The translations under genes and the position numbers were made by a program. Positions 17,518-29,520 of a stretch of DNA of 64,000 nt are shown in pieces. This DNA comes from Eriocheir sinensis (taxonomy: Eukaryota > Arthropoda > Malacostraca > Decapoda > Varunidae). Where the stretch lies: contig NW_026111624.1 of NCBI RefSeq assembly GCF_024679095.1, positions 355,001 to 419,000 on the forward strand, read 5' to 3'. The notes beneath the pieces were generated by a model, which did no database searches, was not told where the DNA came from, and saw only the letters and a list, made by a program, of their open reading frames with translations. The number at the start of each line of letters is the position of its first letter. Within the stretch, counting starts at the first letter, position 1.

Positions 17518-18090
17518 AGAGGGAGGGAAGGAAGGAAGGAAGGAAGGAGGGAAAGATGAAGGAAAGAAAGGAGGTAGGAAGATTGGAAGGACAGCTAGGA
17601 GGGAACGAGGAAAGAGGGAAGGAAGGAAAGAGAGGAGGTAGGAAGGGAAGGAAGGAAAGGAAGAAGGGAGGAAGATTGGAAGGAGGAAGAGGAAGGAAGG
17701 AAAGAGGAGGGAGGAAGATTGGAAGGAGGAAAGAGGGAAGGAAGGAGAAGAAGGAGAGAGGAAGGGAAGGAAGGAAAGGAAGAAGGTAGGAAGATTGGAA
17801 GGAGGAAAGAGGGAAGGAAGGAAAGGAAGAAGGTAGGAAGATTGGAAGGAGGAAGAGGAAGGAAGGAAGAGAGGAGGAAGATTGAAAGGAGGAAGAGGGT
17901 AGGAAGGAGAAGAAGTAGATAGGAAGGTTGGAAGGAGGAAGAGGGAAGGAAGGAAAGGAAGAATGTAGGAAGATTGGAAGGAGGAGAGAAGGAATGAAGG
18001 AAAGAGAGGAGACAGGAAGATTGGAAGGGCAGCTAGGAGGAAGGAGGAAAGAGGGAAGAAGGAAAGGAAGGAGGGAGGACGCAGGGAAGA
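17518..18090. repeat. Purine minisatellite, irregular ~45-60 bp unit
   Basis: The unit GGTAGGAAGATTGGAAGGAG with AGGGAAGGAAGGAAAG recurs about ten times with variable length. AGATTGGAAGG is the diagnostic non-simple core. Frames on both strands are compositional. Confidence 0.9.
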
Positions 18091-18099
18091 TTCTATTTA

Positions 18100-18330
18100 C
18101 CTCTCCCTTTTCTCCCTCTCCGTCTCCCTTCCTTATTTTTTCTTTTTCCTTCACATTTCTTCCATTCCTTAACTTTCTTCCTTTCCTCTTTCCCTTTCCT
18201 CCGTTTTTTCCTTCCTCTTCAATACCACTCTTCCTTCCCTTAAGTCCTTTCTTTCCCTTCCTTATTTTCCTTCCTTTCTTACTCCTTCACCCCTTCCTCA
18301 GACTCTCCCTCTTTCCTCCTTCATCCACCT
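18100..18330. other. Pyrimidine-rich DNA
   Basis: C/T-rich (TTCC, CTTT) DNA following the purine minisatellite. No gene. Confidence 0.6.
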
Positions 18331-18379
18331 TCCATAGCCCTCCCAGACCCATCCACACAGCCCAAGGGATCGCTAATTT

Positions 18380-18966
18380 CCAGCACATTGAACACATGAG
18401 ATTGAGTATGCATCTCATGTGTGGGGGGGCTCCACTCACACAGCTCTTCTGGACAGAGTGGAGGCTAAGGCTCTTCGTCTCATCAGCTCTCCTCCTCATA
18501 CTGATAGTCTTCTACCTCTTAAATTCCGCCGCAATGTTGCCTCTCTTTCTATCTTCTATCGATATTTCCACGCTGACTGCTCTTCTGAACTTGCTAACTG
18601 CATGCCTCCCCCCCTCCCGCAGCCCCGCTGCACTCGACTTTCTACTCATGCTCATCCCTATACTGTCCAAACCCCTTATGCAAGAGTTAACCAGCATCTT
18701 CACTCTTTCATCCCTCACACTGGTAAACTCTGGAACAATCTTCCTTCATCTGTATTTCCTCCTGCCTACGACTTGAACTCTTTCAAGAGGAGGGTATCAG
18801 GACACCTCTCCTCCCGTATTTGATCTTCCTTTCGGCCACCTCTTTTGTTTTACTTTAGGAGCAGCGAGTAGCGGGCTTTTTTTTTTTTTATTGTTTTCTT
18901 TTTTTGTGTGTGCCCTTGAGCTGCCTCCTTTGTTGTAAAAAAAAAAAAAATAAATAAATAAATAAA
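18380..18966 (+). mobile_element. Poly(A) LINE G, 5'-truncated
   Basis: ORF2 C-terminus to the stop at 18,821-18,823, then a 3' UTR with a T run and the CCCTTGAGCTGCCTCCTTTG block, ending in an A tail that passes into (AAAT)n at 18,938-18,966. The 3' terminal block recurs at 575-626 and, more diverged, at 32,008-32,054. Confidence 0.85.
18419..18823 (+). pseudogene. LINE G ORF2 C-terminal fragment
   Basis: The frame reads EYASHVWGGSTHTALLDRVE just upstream of and into this segment. It continues with KALRLISSPPHTDSLLPLK, RRNVASLSIFYRYFHADCS, HPYTVQTPYARVNQH and the closing GKLWNNLPSSVFPPAYDLNS, FKRRVSGHL. LWN.LP.....Y.L..FK..V..HL is the usual end of many non-LTR ORF2 proteins. The RT catalytic core is absent. 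The frame is open to its stop. The Met at 18,419 is internal and not a true start. Confidence 0.8.
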
Positions 18967-19033
18967 CTCAACCACAATGACAACCAAATATATAAGTTTG
19001 AATTCTGTATAAAGAACGGGTGGGGTGGGGGGG

Positions 19034-19035
<2 letters not shown>

Positions 19036-19071
<36 letters not shown>
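19036..19071. repeat. (GA)n microsatellite, left flank of LINE E
   Basis: Short pure GA run directly before the truncated 5' end of LINE E. GA resumes after the poly(A) tail near 19,680. Confidence 0.95.
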
Positions 19072-19072
<1 letters not shown>

Positions 19073-19686
19073 CACTGCGACTGGTGGATGCAGACCCCCA
19101 ACCAGGCAGGAAACTCTCCGCTCCGTCGACTCCTTGGAACACCGCAGGGACGTAGCTGCTCTTGTGGTGTTTCATAAGGCACAAGTGCAGGGAGTGCCAC
19201 ATCTGGTGGGCTTACGCCAACCTCCGAGAGTCACCACGCGGGACACGAGAACGGTGCTATCCAGTGGTGACGCAGTGGAGGTGCCGTGTTCCCGTACCAG
19301 CCAGCACCAGCGCACCTTTTCGGGAAGAGTCTGCCGGATGTGGAACATGTTCACGGCCTGTGTACCAAACATCCGGGAGATGAACACCCAAAAAATAAAA
19401 CTGTCGGCCCACCCCTGGAGGCTCCTCCCACCCACTGACACTCGTGGTGGAGCAGTGACACGAGTGTAGTGTGCTGTGCGCTCACATATATTCTGTATTG
19501 TATGTTTTTTATTTTATTTTTTATAGTATATATATATATATTTTTTTTTTTATAGTTTATGTAGTTATTTTTCATATAGATTTTATTCTGCCCTTCGAAT
19601 AGGCAGCACACGACAGTGCACCTTTGGGTATGTAAATATTATACATGTGCCTATGTTTAAATAAAAAAATAAAAAAAAGAGAGAGG
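19072..19686 (+). mobile_element. Poly(A) LINE E, 5'-truncated, flanked by GA on both sides
   Basis: Coding C-terminus to 19,469, a 3' UTR of about 200 bp with T-rich and TA-rich parts, then an A-rich tail (AAATAAAAAAATAAAAAAAA) near 19,660-19,679 followed at once by GAGAGAG. The 5' side is (GA)n. The arrangement is the same as in LINEs D and F. Confidence 0.85.
19084..19469 (+). pseudogene. LINE E ORF2 C-terminal fragment
   Basis: Contains LRSVDSLEHRRDVAALVVFH, KAQVQGVPHLVGLRQPPR, then RTFSGRVCRMWNMFTACVPN and a closing IKLSAHPWRLLP. The (H/E)RRDVA(A/G) motif and the W(N).F..CVP block mark the region after the RT in jockey-like or related LINEs, as in LINEs D and F. The frame is open to the stop at 19,467-19,469. 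No catalytic RT residues remain because of 5' truncation. Confidence 0.78.
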
Positions 19687-19698
19687 TGCATGTGTTTC

Positions 19699-19885
<187 letters not shown>

Positions 19886-20018
19886 CCTTCTTTTCTTCCT
19901 CTCCCAATATTTTCTTTTATTTTCTCTTCACAATCTTTTTCCCTTCTTTTCCTTTCTTTCTATACCCTCAGTTTCTCTCTCTCTCTCTCACTGCATCCCT
20001 TCCTATCTCCCCTTCCGA

Positions 20019-20905
20019 CACTATATCAAGCGATTTAAAGGCCAGTCAGCATTGTTCAAGAGTGTAGTTAAAACTGTAAACAAATTGGTTAGCTTCATCG
20101 GACGAGTCTTTAATAAATCGGAAAAAGTAATATTAAAACTGTTTAATTCGTTGGTTTCGACCCCGTCTAGAGTACTGTGTACAGTTTTGGTCTCCTACTA
20201 CAGAAAAGACATAGAAAAGTTGGAACAGGGTCCAACAAAGAGTAACAAAGATGATTCCTAGGTTGAAATTTGTCATATGAACAAAGGCTTAAAGAAGTAA
20301 ATTTATTCAGCCTATCAAAACGAAGAATGCGAGGCGATCTAATAGAAGTGTTTAAAATGTTTAAAGGATTCAGTGATATTAATGCGGAAGATTACTTTAC
20401 AATTGATCGATCAAATAGAACGAAGAAATCACAATTTGAAGATAAGTGGTAAGATTCTCGTCGCACGAAGCTAACACTTCTTCTTCAATCGAGTTGTTAA
20501 TGTTTGGAACTCTACCCTGTGATGTCGTTGATAGTACAACAGTTACGGCCTTCAGAATAGATTAGACAAGTGTTTTGAATCCAACCAGCAACTAAGATAT
20601 TACTCATTGTCGTAATAACGTTAAATTCTTTCGAATGCTGTTGTCCTTGTCCGCTTTTATCGCCCGGTTAGTGGTAGCAGTAATGGTAGTTCTTTCCTCT
20701 TTCCTACATAAATTCCATGCAGTTTTTCCATGCTGCATGGTTCTTTTTCCTTTCCTGCCAGCTTTGGCTGGAGGGATGGGAGGGTGGGGAGGAGCCTTCG
20801 CCTTTGCTGTCCTTCATCTTCCACCTTTGATTAGATAGTTAGTGTAGCTTGTCACAAACAACCTCGTATGGACCAGCAGGTCTGCTGTTGTTTGTTCTTC
20901 CTGTG
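20019..20905 (+). mobile_element. CR1 LINE family B, copy 2 (5'-truncated)
   Basis: Starts in ORF2 at the sequence matching 57,394 of the minus-strand full copy and runs through the family 3' UTR, which has the TTAGTGGTAGCAGTAATGGT and AGACCAGCAGGTCTGC-like blocks. The end is near the TTGTTCTTCCTGTGTG tail, then pyrimidine-rich DNA. No catalytic core. Confidence 0.92.
20033..20615 (+). pseudogene. CR1-B ORF2 C-terminal fragment, multiple frameshifts
   Basis: Pieces in different frames: FKSVVKTVNKLVSFIGRVFN and VLVSYYRKDIEKLEQ (ends 20,261), then [20 protein letters not shown] and DLIEVFKMFKGFSDINAEDY (20,270-20,452), then the remnants of SSHEAKHFFFNRVVN and SFKNRLDKCFE. At least four indels separate it from the 57 kb copy. 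Dead fragment; it preserves only the region downstream of the RT palm. Confidence 0.9.

Positions 20906-21994
<1,089 letters not shown>

Positions 21995-22067
<73 letters not shown>
21995..22067. repeat. (TC)n microsatellite
   Basis: About 73 bp of TC, roughly 100 bp upstream of the CR1-A ORF1 start. Confidence 0.97.
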
Positions 22068-22070
<3 letters not shown>

Positions 22071-22168
22071 TAATCTCTCTTATACACTCACGCGACCCTC
22101 AGCCCAAACAAAAACAAAAACAAAACCAAATATATAAACACTGCTCACTTGCTCTCCTCCTTACCAAG

Positions 22169-23143
22169 ATGGCGCTAAAGAAATGTTCGACTTGCACAGG
22201 AAACTTCTCTGGTCATTTCTTCTCAGGACGATCGACCGTCTGCAAGATCTGCCTGTTGACACAGCAGATGGAAACGAGACTCCTTCAACAGGACGAAAGG
22301 CTGACGGCTGGCGAGAAGAAGATCACCGAACTAACAAGTACTGTTGATACCTTGCAGGAGTTTATCCAGGCCAGCATCGTCGCCCCTCCTGCAACTGACG
22401 CCTCCTCACCCTCCTCACCTGCACTCGATGCCCAGCCACCTTCCGAAGAAGGCACGTCACAGGGAACCGGTAGAGCTGACGCTGAATGCTTCACCCCCGT
22501 GAGAGGAGGAGCCAGACCCGCCCCTAGAGCCATTGATCCTACTCATGGCTACACCAGATGTGCCATACTGGAGGAGGAGGACGAGGAACAGAGCACCTTC
22601 TTGGTCGGTGACTCTATGATTCGCCATCAGGTGGTTGAATTCTGTGGCAGAGTCCCCCGTCGTAGGCGTAACTACTGTTATCCTGGAGCTGGTGTTGACG
22701 ACATCACAGCTGCACTGGACGAGGTCTCCGCTGTGGCCTCTAATGACTCACTCTTTGTTCTCCACACAGGTACAAACGACGTCACCACGACCCGGTCTGA
22801 GGAACTGCTGGACAAGTACCGTAGGCTCATCCAGCAGTATAAGTCTAAATCCCCTAATATTATGATTTCAGGAATTCTACCACGGACATGGGATGAGGGC
22901 GACTTCTACAGTAAGGCCTTCAGCCTCAACAACCGCCTGCAGACTCTCTGCGGAGAGCTTGACGTCGAATTCTTTAACGCCTGGAACGATTTCTACGGCC
23001 AGAGTAGACTTTTCCAAAGGGACGGCATACCCCTGTCCCCCTGCGGGGCAGCAATTTTGGGAAGGCACAAAAACACCGCCTTACTTAACGCCCTAACAAA
23101 AAAAAACGACTCTCAGCCACGTCCTTCCATCCCGCCCGTGTAA
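22169..23143 (+). CDS. CR1-A ORF1 protein (zinc-finger-like plus SGNH esterase-like domain)
   Basis: About 324 residues from the ATG at 22,169. That start has a good context (ACCAAGATGG) and immediately precedes the Cys-rich module; the frame stays open further upstream only through TC-repeat DNA. Residues ~5-30 have CSTCTGNFSGHFFSGRSTVC followed by KICL, a finger-like Cys/His cluster. Then come a coiled-coil-like stretch (QQMETRLLQQDERLTAGEKK) and a Ser/Pro-rich linker. The C-terminal half has FLVGDSMIRHQVVEFCG (GDS block with the likely nucleophile Ser), FVLHTGTNDV (block III Asn) and GIPLSPCGAAILGR, where the usual D.xH of the last block appears as GIPLSP. Its equivalent in family B reads DGIHLNPVGAARFG, so the catalytic His is probably lost in this copy. 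CR1 ORF1 proteins with PHD-like finger and esterase domains are established. The role is probably RNP/RNA binding plus lipid or membrane esterase activity. Confidence 0.85.
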   Translation: MALKKCSTCTGNFSGHFFSGRSTVCKICLLTQQMETRLLQQDERLTAGEKKITELTSTVDTLQEFIQASIVAPPATDASSPSSPALDAQPPSEEGTSQGTGRADAECFTPVRGGARPAPRAIDPTHGYTRCAILEEEDEEQSTFLVGDSMIRHQVVEFCGRVPRRRRNYCYPGAGVDDITAALDEVSAVASNDSLFVLHTGTNDVTTTRSEELLDKYRRLIQQYKSKSPNIMISGILPRTWDEGDFYSKAFSLNNRLQTLCGELDVEFFNAWNDFYGQSRLFQRDGIPLSPCGAAILGRHKNTALLNALTKKNDSQPRPSIPPV

Positions 23144-23154
23144 ATAGACACCAT

Positions 23155-25986
23155 ACACCGCAACAGACTCGTAACATTGAACCCTCCAGTACCTCTATTA
23201 CCAAGCTTCAAGATAACCTAAGAGTCCTTAGTTTCAATGCGCGTAGCCTAAGAAACAAATTTGATGAACTGCGATGTCTTGCTCTGACAGAAAACTTTGA
23301 AGTAATTGCTATAACCGAAACATTTATTGACACCACTAATATTGATTTAAGTTCCGAATACAACATAGATGGCTACAGATTCTTCAACAATGATCGTGTA
23401 AACCGTAGAGGGGGTGGTGTCGCCCTTTTTGTCAAAAAGCTACTTGCAACCTACTGACAAAACACCAAGAAACAGTAACGTTGAACATTTGTGCGTGCGA
23501 GTAAACATTGCAAAAGTCAATTTAAATATATCTGTCACTTACAGGCCTCCGGGGCAATCACTTGATGGCGATCTTGAAATGTACAGCGTCTTAAGGCAGT
23601 CACTTAATAACAGCGACTCACTGATACTAGGAGACTTTAACCTCCCCCATATCGACTGGGCGACACTGTCAGGTACAGAAGGTGAGTCCCATAGAATGAT
23701 CGAATTTCTAGAGGAAAATTATCTAAGCCAAATGGTTTCTGAACCAACTCGACAAAATAACATACTTGACCTTGTTATAGCGACCCAAGATACCCTAGTC
23801 AGTAATGTCACGGTAGGAGAACACCTCGGTTCCTGCGATCATAAACTAGTGCGCGTTGACATTAGAGCTCAAACATCGGTGACTGAAAATAAAGTTAAGG
23901 TGCCCAATTTCAAAAGAGCCAACTTCGTAGAAATCCGACGAAAACTAATAGATATGCAACTATCAGATGACGGCAATACAGAGGACGCCTGGCTAAACTT
24001 TAAAAATCACTTACTCACTCAGCAGGACACATTTGTCCCCTTGTGCGAGAAGCGAATTAACACTAATAAAAGTCCACCTTGGTTTAATAGCGAAATTAAA
24101 CACTCAGTCAAGAAGAGAAAATTGTCTTACAGGTTAAAGAAAGACCAAAGCACGCCCGAAAACATTAGACTTTACAATGATGCAAGGCGACGAGTAAAAA
24201 GATTAGTGCATCAGGCAAAGCGTAGATATGAAGAAAATATTGCAGCCAACTGTAAAAATAATCCGAAATCCTTCTTCAGTTACATAAACAACAGAAAGGC
24301 GATCAGAAGTGGAATTGGACCTTTAACAAACAGCGACGGTGCACTAGTGACTGACAGCCAACACGTTGCAAACCTATTAAATAATTACTTTTCCTCGGTG
24401 TTTAATAATAACAGTCCTCCACCACCACCACCAACACCAGTACTAATGTAAATCCCGAGCATGCATTGTCTAACTTTGAAATAAAACCCGATGAAGTCCT
24501 TAAAGCCCTCAAATCACTTAAAACAAATAAAAGTCCTGGACCTGATAAAGTATATCCAACTCTGCTGAAAGAAACAAAGAGCGAAATACTCTCCTCCCTC
24601 ACAACCGTATTCAATATGTCCTTGCGACAAGGCATTGTCCCTTCAGATTGGAAAAAGGCTAACGTGACACCGATTTTTAAGAAAGGAGACAAAAAAGTAC
24701 CAGGTAATTACAGGCCCATTAGTCTAACTTCGGTTGTAGGTAAGCTACTTGAGGGCATAATTAGAGACAAAATTGTGAGTTACCTTGAAAGCCACTCATT
24801 AATTGGGGACTCACAACATGGCTTCGAAACAAAAGATCCTGCCTATCAAATCTATTAACCTTTTATAACGACCTCTTCACTGTTTATGACGTAACCAAAT
24901 CACTGGACGTAGTCTATCTTGATTTCAGAAAGCGTTTGATAAAGTCCAGCATCATAAATTACTTTACAAATTAAAGCAAATAGGTATTGACGGTCAGGTA
25001 AACCAATGGATCGCGAATTGGTTGAGCAACAGACAACAAAGAGTAGTGATTGACGGATTTAACTCAGAGTGGGCGCCGGTCACTAGTGGCGTCCTCAGGG
25101 CTCGGTTCTTGGCCCAGTGCTCTTCATTATTTACATCAACGACGTGGATGTTGGACTCAATAACCGCATTAGTAAATTTGCAGACGACACAAAGATTGGT
25201 AACTCGGTTCTCACTGACGAAGACAGGCAAAGCCTCCAAGAGGATTTGCACCAACTTTCCCCTTGGTCGGATAGATGGGAGATGCCCTTTAACGTAGACA
25301 AGTGCCAGGTCCTTCAAGTTGGAACGAGGAATAAGAAGTTTGATTACGAAATGCGCGGCGTTAAACTCAAAAGCGTTCAATGCGTCAAGGACTTGGGGGT
25401 CAAAATCGCGTCAAACCTCAAATTCTCACAGCAATGCATCGATGCAGCAAATAAAGCGAACAGAATGTTAGGCTTCATTAAAAGAAACTTTTTATTTAAG
25501 AATAAAGATGTAATACTCCCGCTCTACAACAGTTTAGTCAGACCCCACTTGGAATATGCGGTACAGTTTTGGTCTCCCCACCATGCAAAGGATATTGCTA
25601 AATTAGAAGGTGTTCAGCGTCGGGCAACGAAAATTATTCCTTCCTTGCGCAACAAATCCTACGAAGAAAGGCTTTCTACCCTTAATATGTTCTCTCTTGA
25701 GAAACGTCGCCTCCGAGGAAAACTGATCGAATGTTTTAAAATACTTAATGGTTTCACGAATGTAGACAGATCAACATTGTTTATGATCGATGACACTTTG
25801 CGCACGAGGAACAATGGCGTAAAACTCAGATGTAGACAAGTAAATTCAGACTGCAACAAATTTTTCTTCACCAACGTTGTAGTGCGAGAATGGAATAAGC
25901 TCCCATCATCAGTGGTCCAGTGTAACACGATTGACTCCTTCAAAAATAAGCTCGACCGTCACTTCCTTCAACTTAATATCAACTAG
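23155..25986 (+). pseudogene. CR1-A ORF2 (APE endonuclease plus RT), at least five frameshifts
   Basis: The endonuclease starts at about 23,215 with VLSFNARSLRNKFDELRCL, then ITETFID and RRGGGVALFVKK. The frame shifts near 23,440 and continues with VTYRPPGQSLDG, LILGDFNLPHIDW and LGSCDHKLVRVDI, the catalytic SDH-type block with Ser-Cys-Asp-His. The linker holds the conserved KRRKL/LYNDARRRVKRL segment. RT: SPGPDKVYP, NYRPISLTS, GVPQGS-type region broken by 1-nt deletion near 25,095, FADDTK at 25,177-25,194, then FWSPHHAKDIAKLEGVQRRA to the end NKLDRHFLQLNIN. Frames also break at a CCA-rich patch near 24,420, at ~24,825 (2-nt loss) and ~24,925 (1-nt loss). It overlaps no part of ORF1 and follows it by ~12 bp in another frame. 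Not translatable as one protein. Confidence 0.93.
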
Positions 25987-26104
25987 AGTAGAAATGCAAC
26001 GTTTTGGAGTCTTCTGATTAATGTAAAATCACTTAGGTTTAAGGACAGACCACCAAGTCTGGACCATGGGGTCTGTGTGGTCTGAATTTCTATGTAAATC
26101 TATG

Positions 26105-26935
<831 letters not shown>

Positions 26936-26986
<51 letters not shown>
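26936..26986. repeat. (GA)n microsatellite
   Basis: Pure GA of about 50 bp. Confidence 0.97.
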
Positions 26987-26990
<4 letters not shown>

Positions 26991-27136
26991 GGAAAAGCAT
27001 AAAAAAATAGAGAGAAAAGATCATACACATAGAGAAGAAATATAACGTCTGGTTGAACATATAAGTACAAGGGAATAACGAAAGAGTTGTTGGTTTGTTA
27101 GAAAGAAAGAATGTAAAGGTTGGTGTACTGGATGTT

Positions 27137-27190
<54 letters not shown>

Positions 27191-27191
27191 G
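27137..27191. repeat. (GTT)n microsatellite
   Basis: Pure GTT repeats. A shorter GTT run recurs near 27,271-27,287, and GGAA tetranucleotides lie at about 27,374-27,428. Confidence 0.95.
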
Positions 27192-28911
27192 CAAGATAAA
27201 AGAGAATGAAAAGGATAAAAATAGTGAGTTATATCAAATGAAAGGAAGGATACCAATAATTGTTATGTCCGTTGTTGTTGTTGTTGCCATTGCTTTAAGC
27301 TGTAAAAAAAGAAAAATAAGAGAAAAGGAAAAGAGCGAGCTGTGTGAGATCAAAGAAAAGAAATAAGCAAAAGGAAGGAAGGAAGGAAGGAAGAAAGGAA
27401 GAACGCAAGGAAGGAAGGAAAGAAGGAAGCAAAATCTGTCAGTTGGTCGTTGCTGTTGTTACTTTTAAGTTCATTGGTGTTAATTATTCAATGATAAAGT
27501 AATTATTGGAAGCTGTAGGGATTCAGACAAAATTATATTAAGAGATTATGAGCTACTTTTTTGCGGAATTACATTTTTAAGAACAGACAAGTAGACTGAA
27601 TTACTGTCATGATTGTCGCTATATATTAAACAAAAAAATTATAGAAGGAAATAATGAGTTAACATTAATATCTTATAAGTTAGAATATCATTAAAACGCG
27701 TTAGAGTTAATCTTAAGGCTCTGGTGGTCCGTGAAATCTGTGAACAAAGAGATGAAAGGAAAAGGTTGTGCATGTCACTGTTGAAATGTTCCCAAACACA
27801 TAATGCACATGGACATTTTTTGCGGGCTTGGAATATCACGAAGATCAGAAAAGAGTACATTTCAAGGCTCTGGTCGTCCGTGAAAGCTGGGCACAAACTG
27901 ATGAAAAAACAAAGACTGGGATACCTATTACTGGATATGAGAGAGAGCATGTAAACTATTCTTAAAGGAAAACAGGAGTGAATTCGAAAGCTCTAGCCGT
28001 CCGTGAGAGCTGTAAGTAAACTGAAAAAAAAATAACGCTTATGTGTGAATTACTATTAAAGGTAACAAAAAAGCATCATACGAACTATTTTTTGCAAGAA
28101 TTTAGAATATTATTACAATTAAATAGGAGTAAATTTCAAAGCTCTGGTCGTCTGTGAAAGCTGTGATTAAACTCGTATAAAATATCAGGCGTGAGCTGCT
28201 ACTGAATATAAAAAACGGCGTATTTACTCAATTGTGTGGCTTTAGAATATTATTACGGCAAAACAAGAGTGAATTCCAAAGCTCTGGTCATCCGTGAGGG
28301 TAATGCCTAAACAGATGAAAAGGAAACGGTTGAACACTGTTACCAAAGACACAACAGAGGCAGCACGTGCACTTCCTCGGTGCGTCCTTCCTTTATCCTC
28401 TTCCTCCTTCGTCTCCCTTCTTTTTTATGCTCATGGAATGCATAATTAAGAACATGTAAGAGGCAATTTCCAGCTTGAAGTCACGTCTTAATGATTTGCT
28501 TCAAGTGATGCAGTAGAGAGAAAAAAAAAAAGCATTCATCACATTTTTGAAGTTATCAATACCGAAACACATGTTTCTTGGGGCACTTTTACAGCATATT
28601 AGGGTACAATTGAAAAGCTTTGTTCTTCCGTTCATGCTGTACGTAAACGGAAAGCGAAACTCAAGGTAAAAAAGTTCATATGTTAAAAATTATATAATGA
28701 AAATATTATTAAAACATTAGAGCGAAATTGAAATCGCAGTCTCTGCCTAATCAAAAGATGGACCTCAAGTGAATGTAAAGGCTGTGCTAAAAACAGAAAA
28801 GTTAAAACAGTGTGTAAACATTTAAGGAATTAGATATACTGTTCAGGCGTCTCAGCATTTTGATTTCGGGTACAGTCAACAGCAGAGAGAAAGAAGGAAG
28901 AAAAAATTATA

Positions 28912-28913
<2 letters not shown>

Positions 28914-29006
<93 letters not shown>
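28914..29006. repeat. (AT)n microsatellite
   Basis: About 90 bp of pure AT, ending in GTATATT. Confidence 0.98.
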
Positions 29007-29520
29007 TAAAAATCGAAAACTTAAAAAAACGGAGTCGCTATTCTGTGTTGACCTCCTCGACTACGGCCGTTTTAATCTGTTTTGTTGACGTGTTTGTTCC
29101 TCACGTCTTCCTTTACACAGTCCATTCTCCTCCTCTCCTCGGTCTCCCTCTCTTCCTCCTACCTTGTACTTCCACTCTTATTGCTTGTCTTCCTACACAC
29201 TATTCTTTTCATAATCTATCCACCTCTTCTTCGATCTCCCTCTCTGCCTTCTGTACCCTGTTCTTCTGGTCTCAGTACTCGTCTTCCCACACACTCTTTT
29301 CTTTACACACTCTATCCATCTCTTCCTGTCCTCTCTCCTCCTAATACTTTTTTACTTTCCTTTTCATTACTCAGCTTCCTATAAATGTATCTTCTCTTCG
29401 CATAATAATTATAATCACCTCTCCCTCGCTCTCTGTCTCTTCCTTTTATACTCTATCCTTCCGTCCTCATTATTTCGCTTCCTACACATCCTCTTTTCTT
29501 CTCATAACGTGTCTGTAATT
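29007..29520. other. Pyrimidine-rich DNA with weak internal repetition
   Basis: CTCCTC and CACACTCTTTTC-like blocks recur irregularly (about 29,120, 29,200, 29,290, 29,490), suggesting a decayed tandem repeat. No gene. Confidence 0.5.

Noticed and set aside
27660..28340. CRISPR-like regularly spaced repeats
   Set aside because: Units are long, diverged and contiguous, with no conserved short repeat and unique spacers, and the genome is clearly eukaryotic.
28914..29006. (AT)n as a cruciform or replication origin
   Set aside because: Only a simple repeat is visible; no associated origin features.
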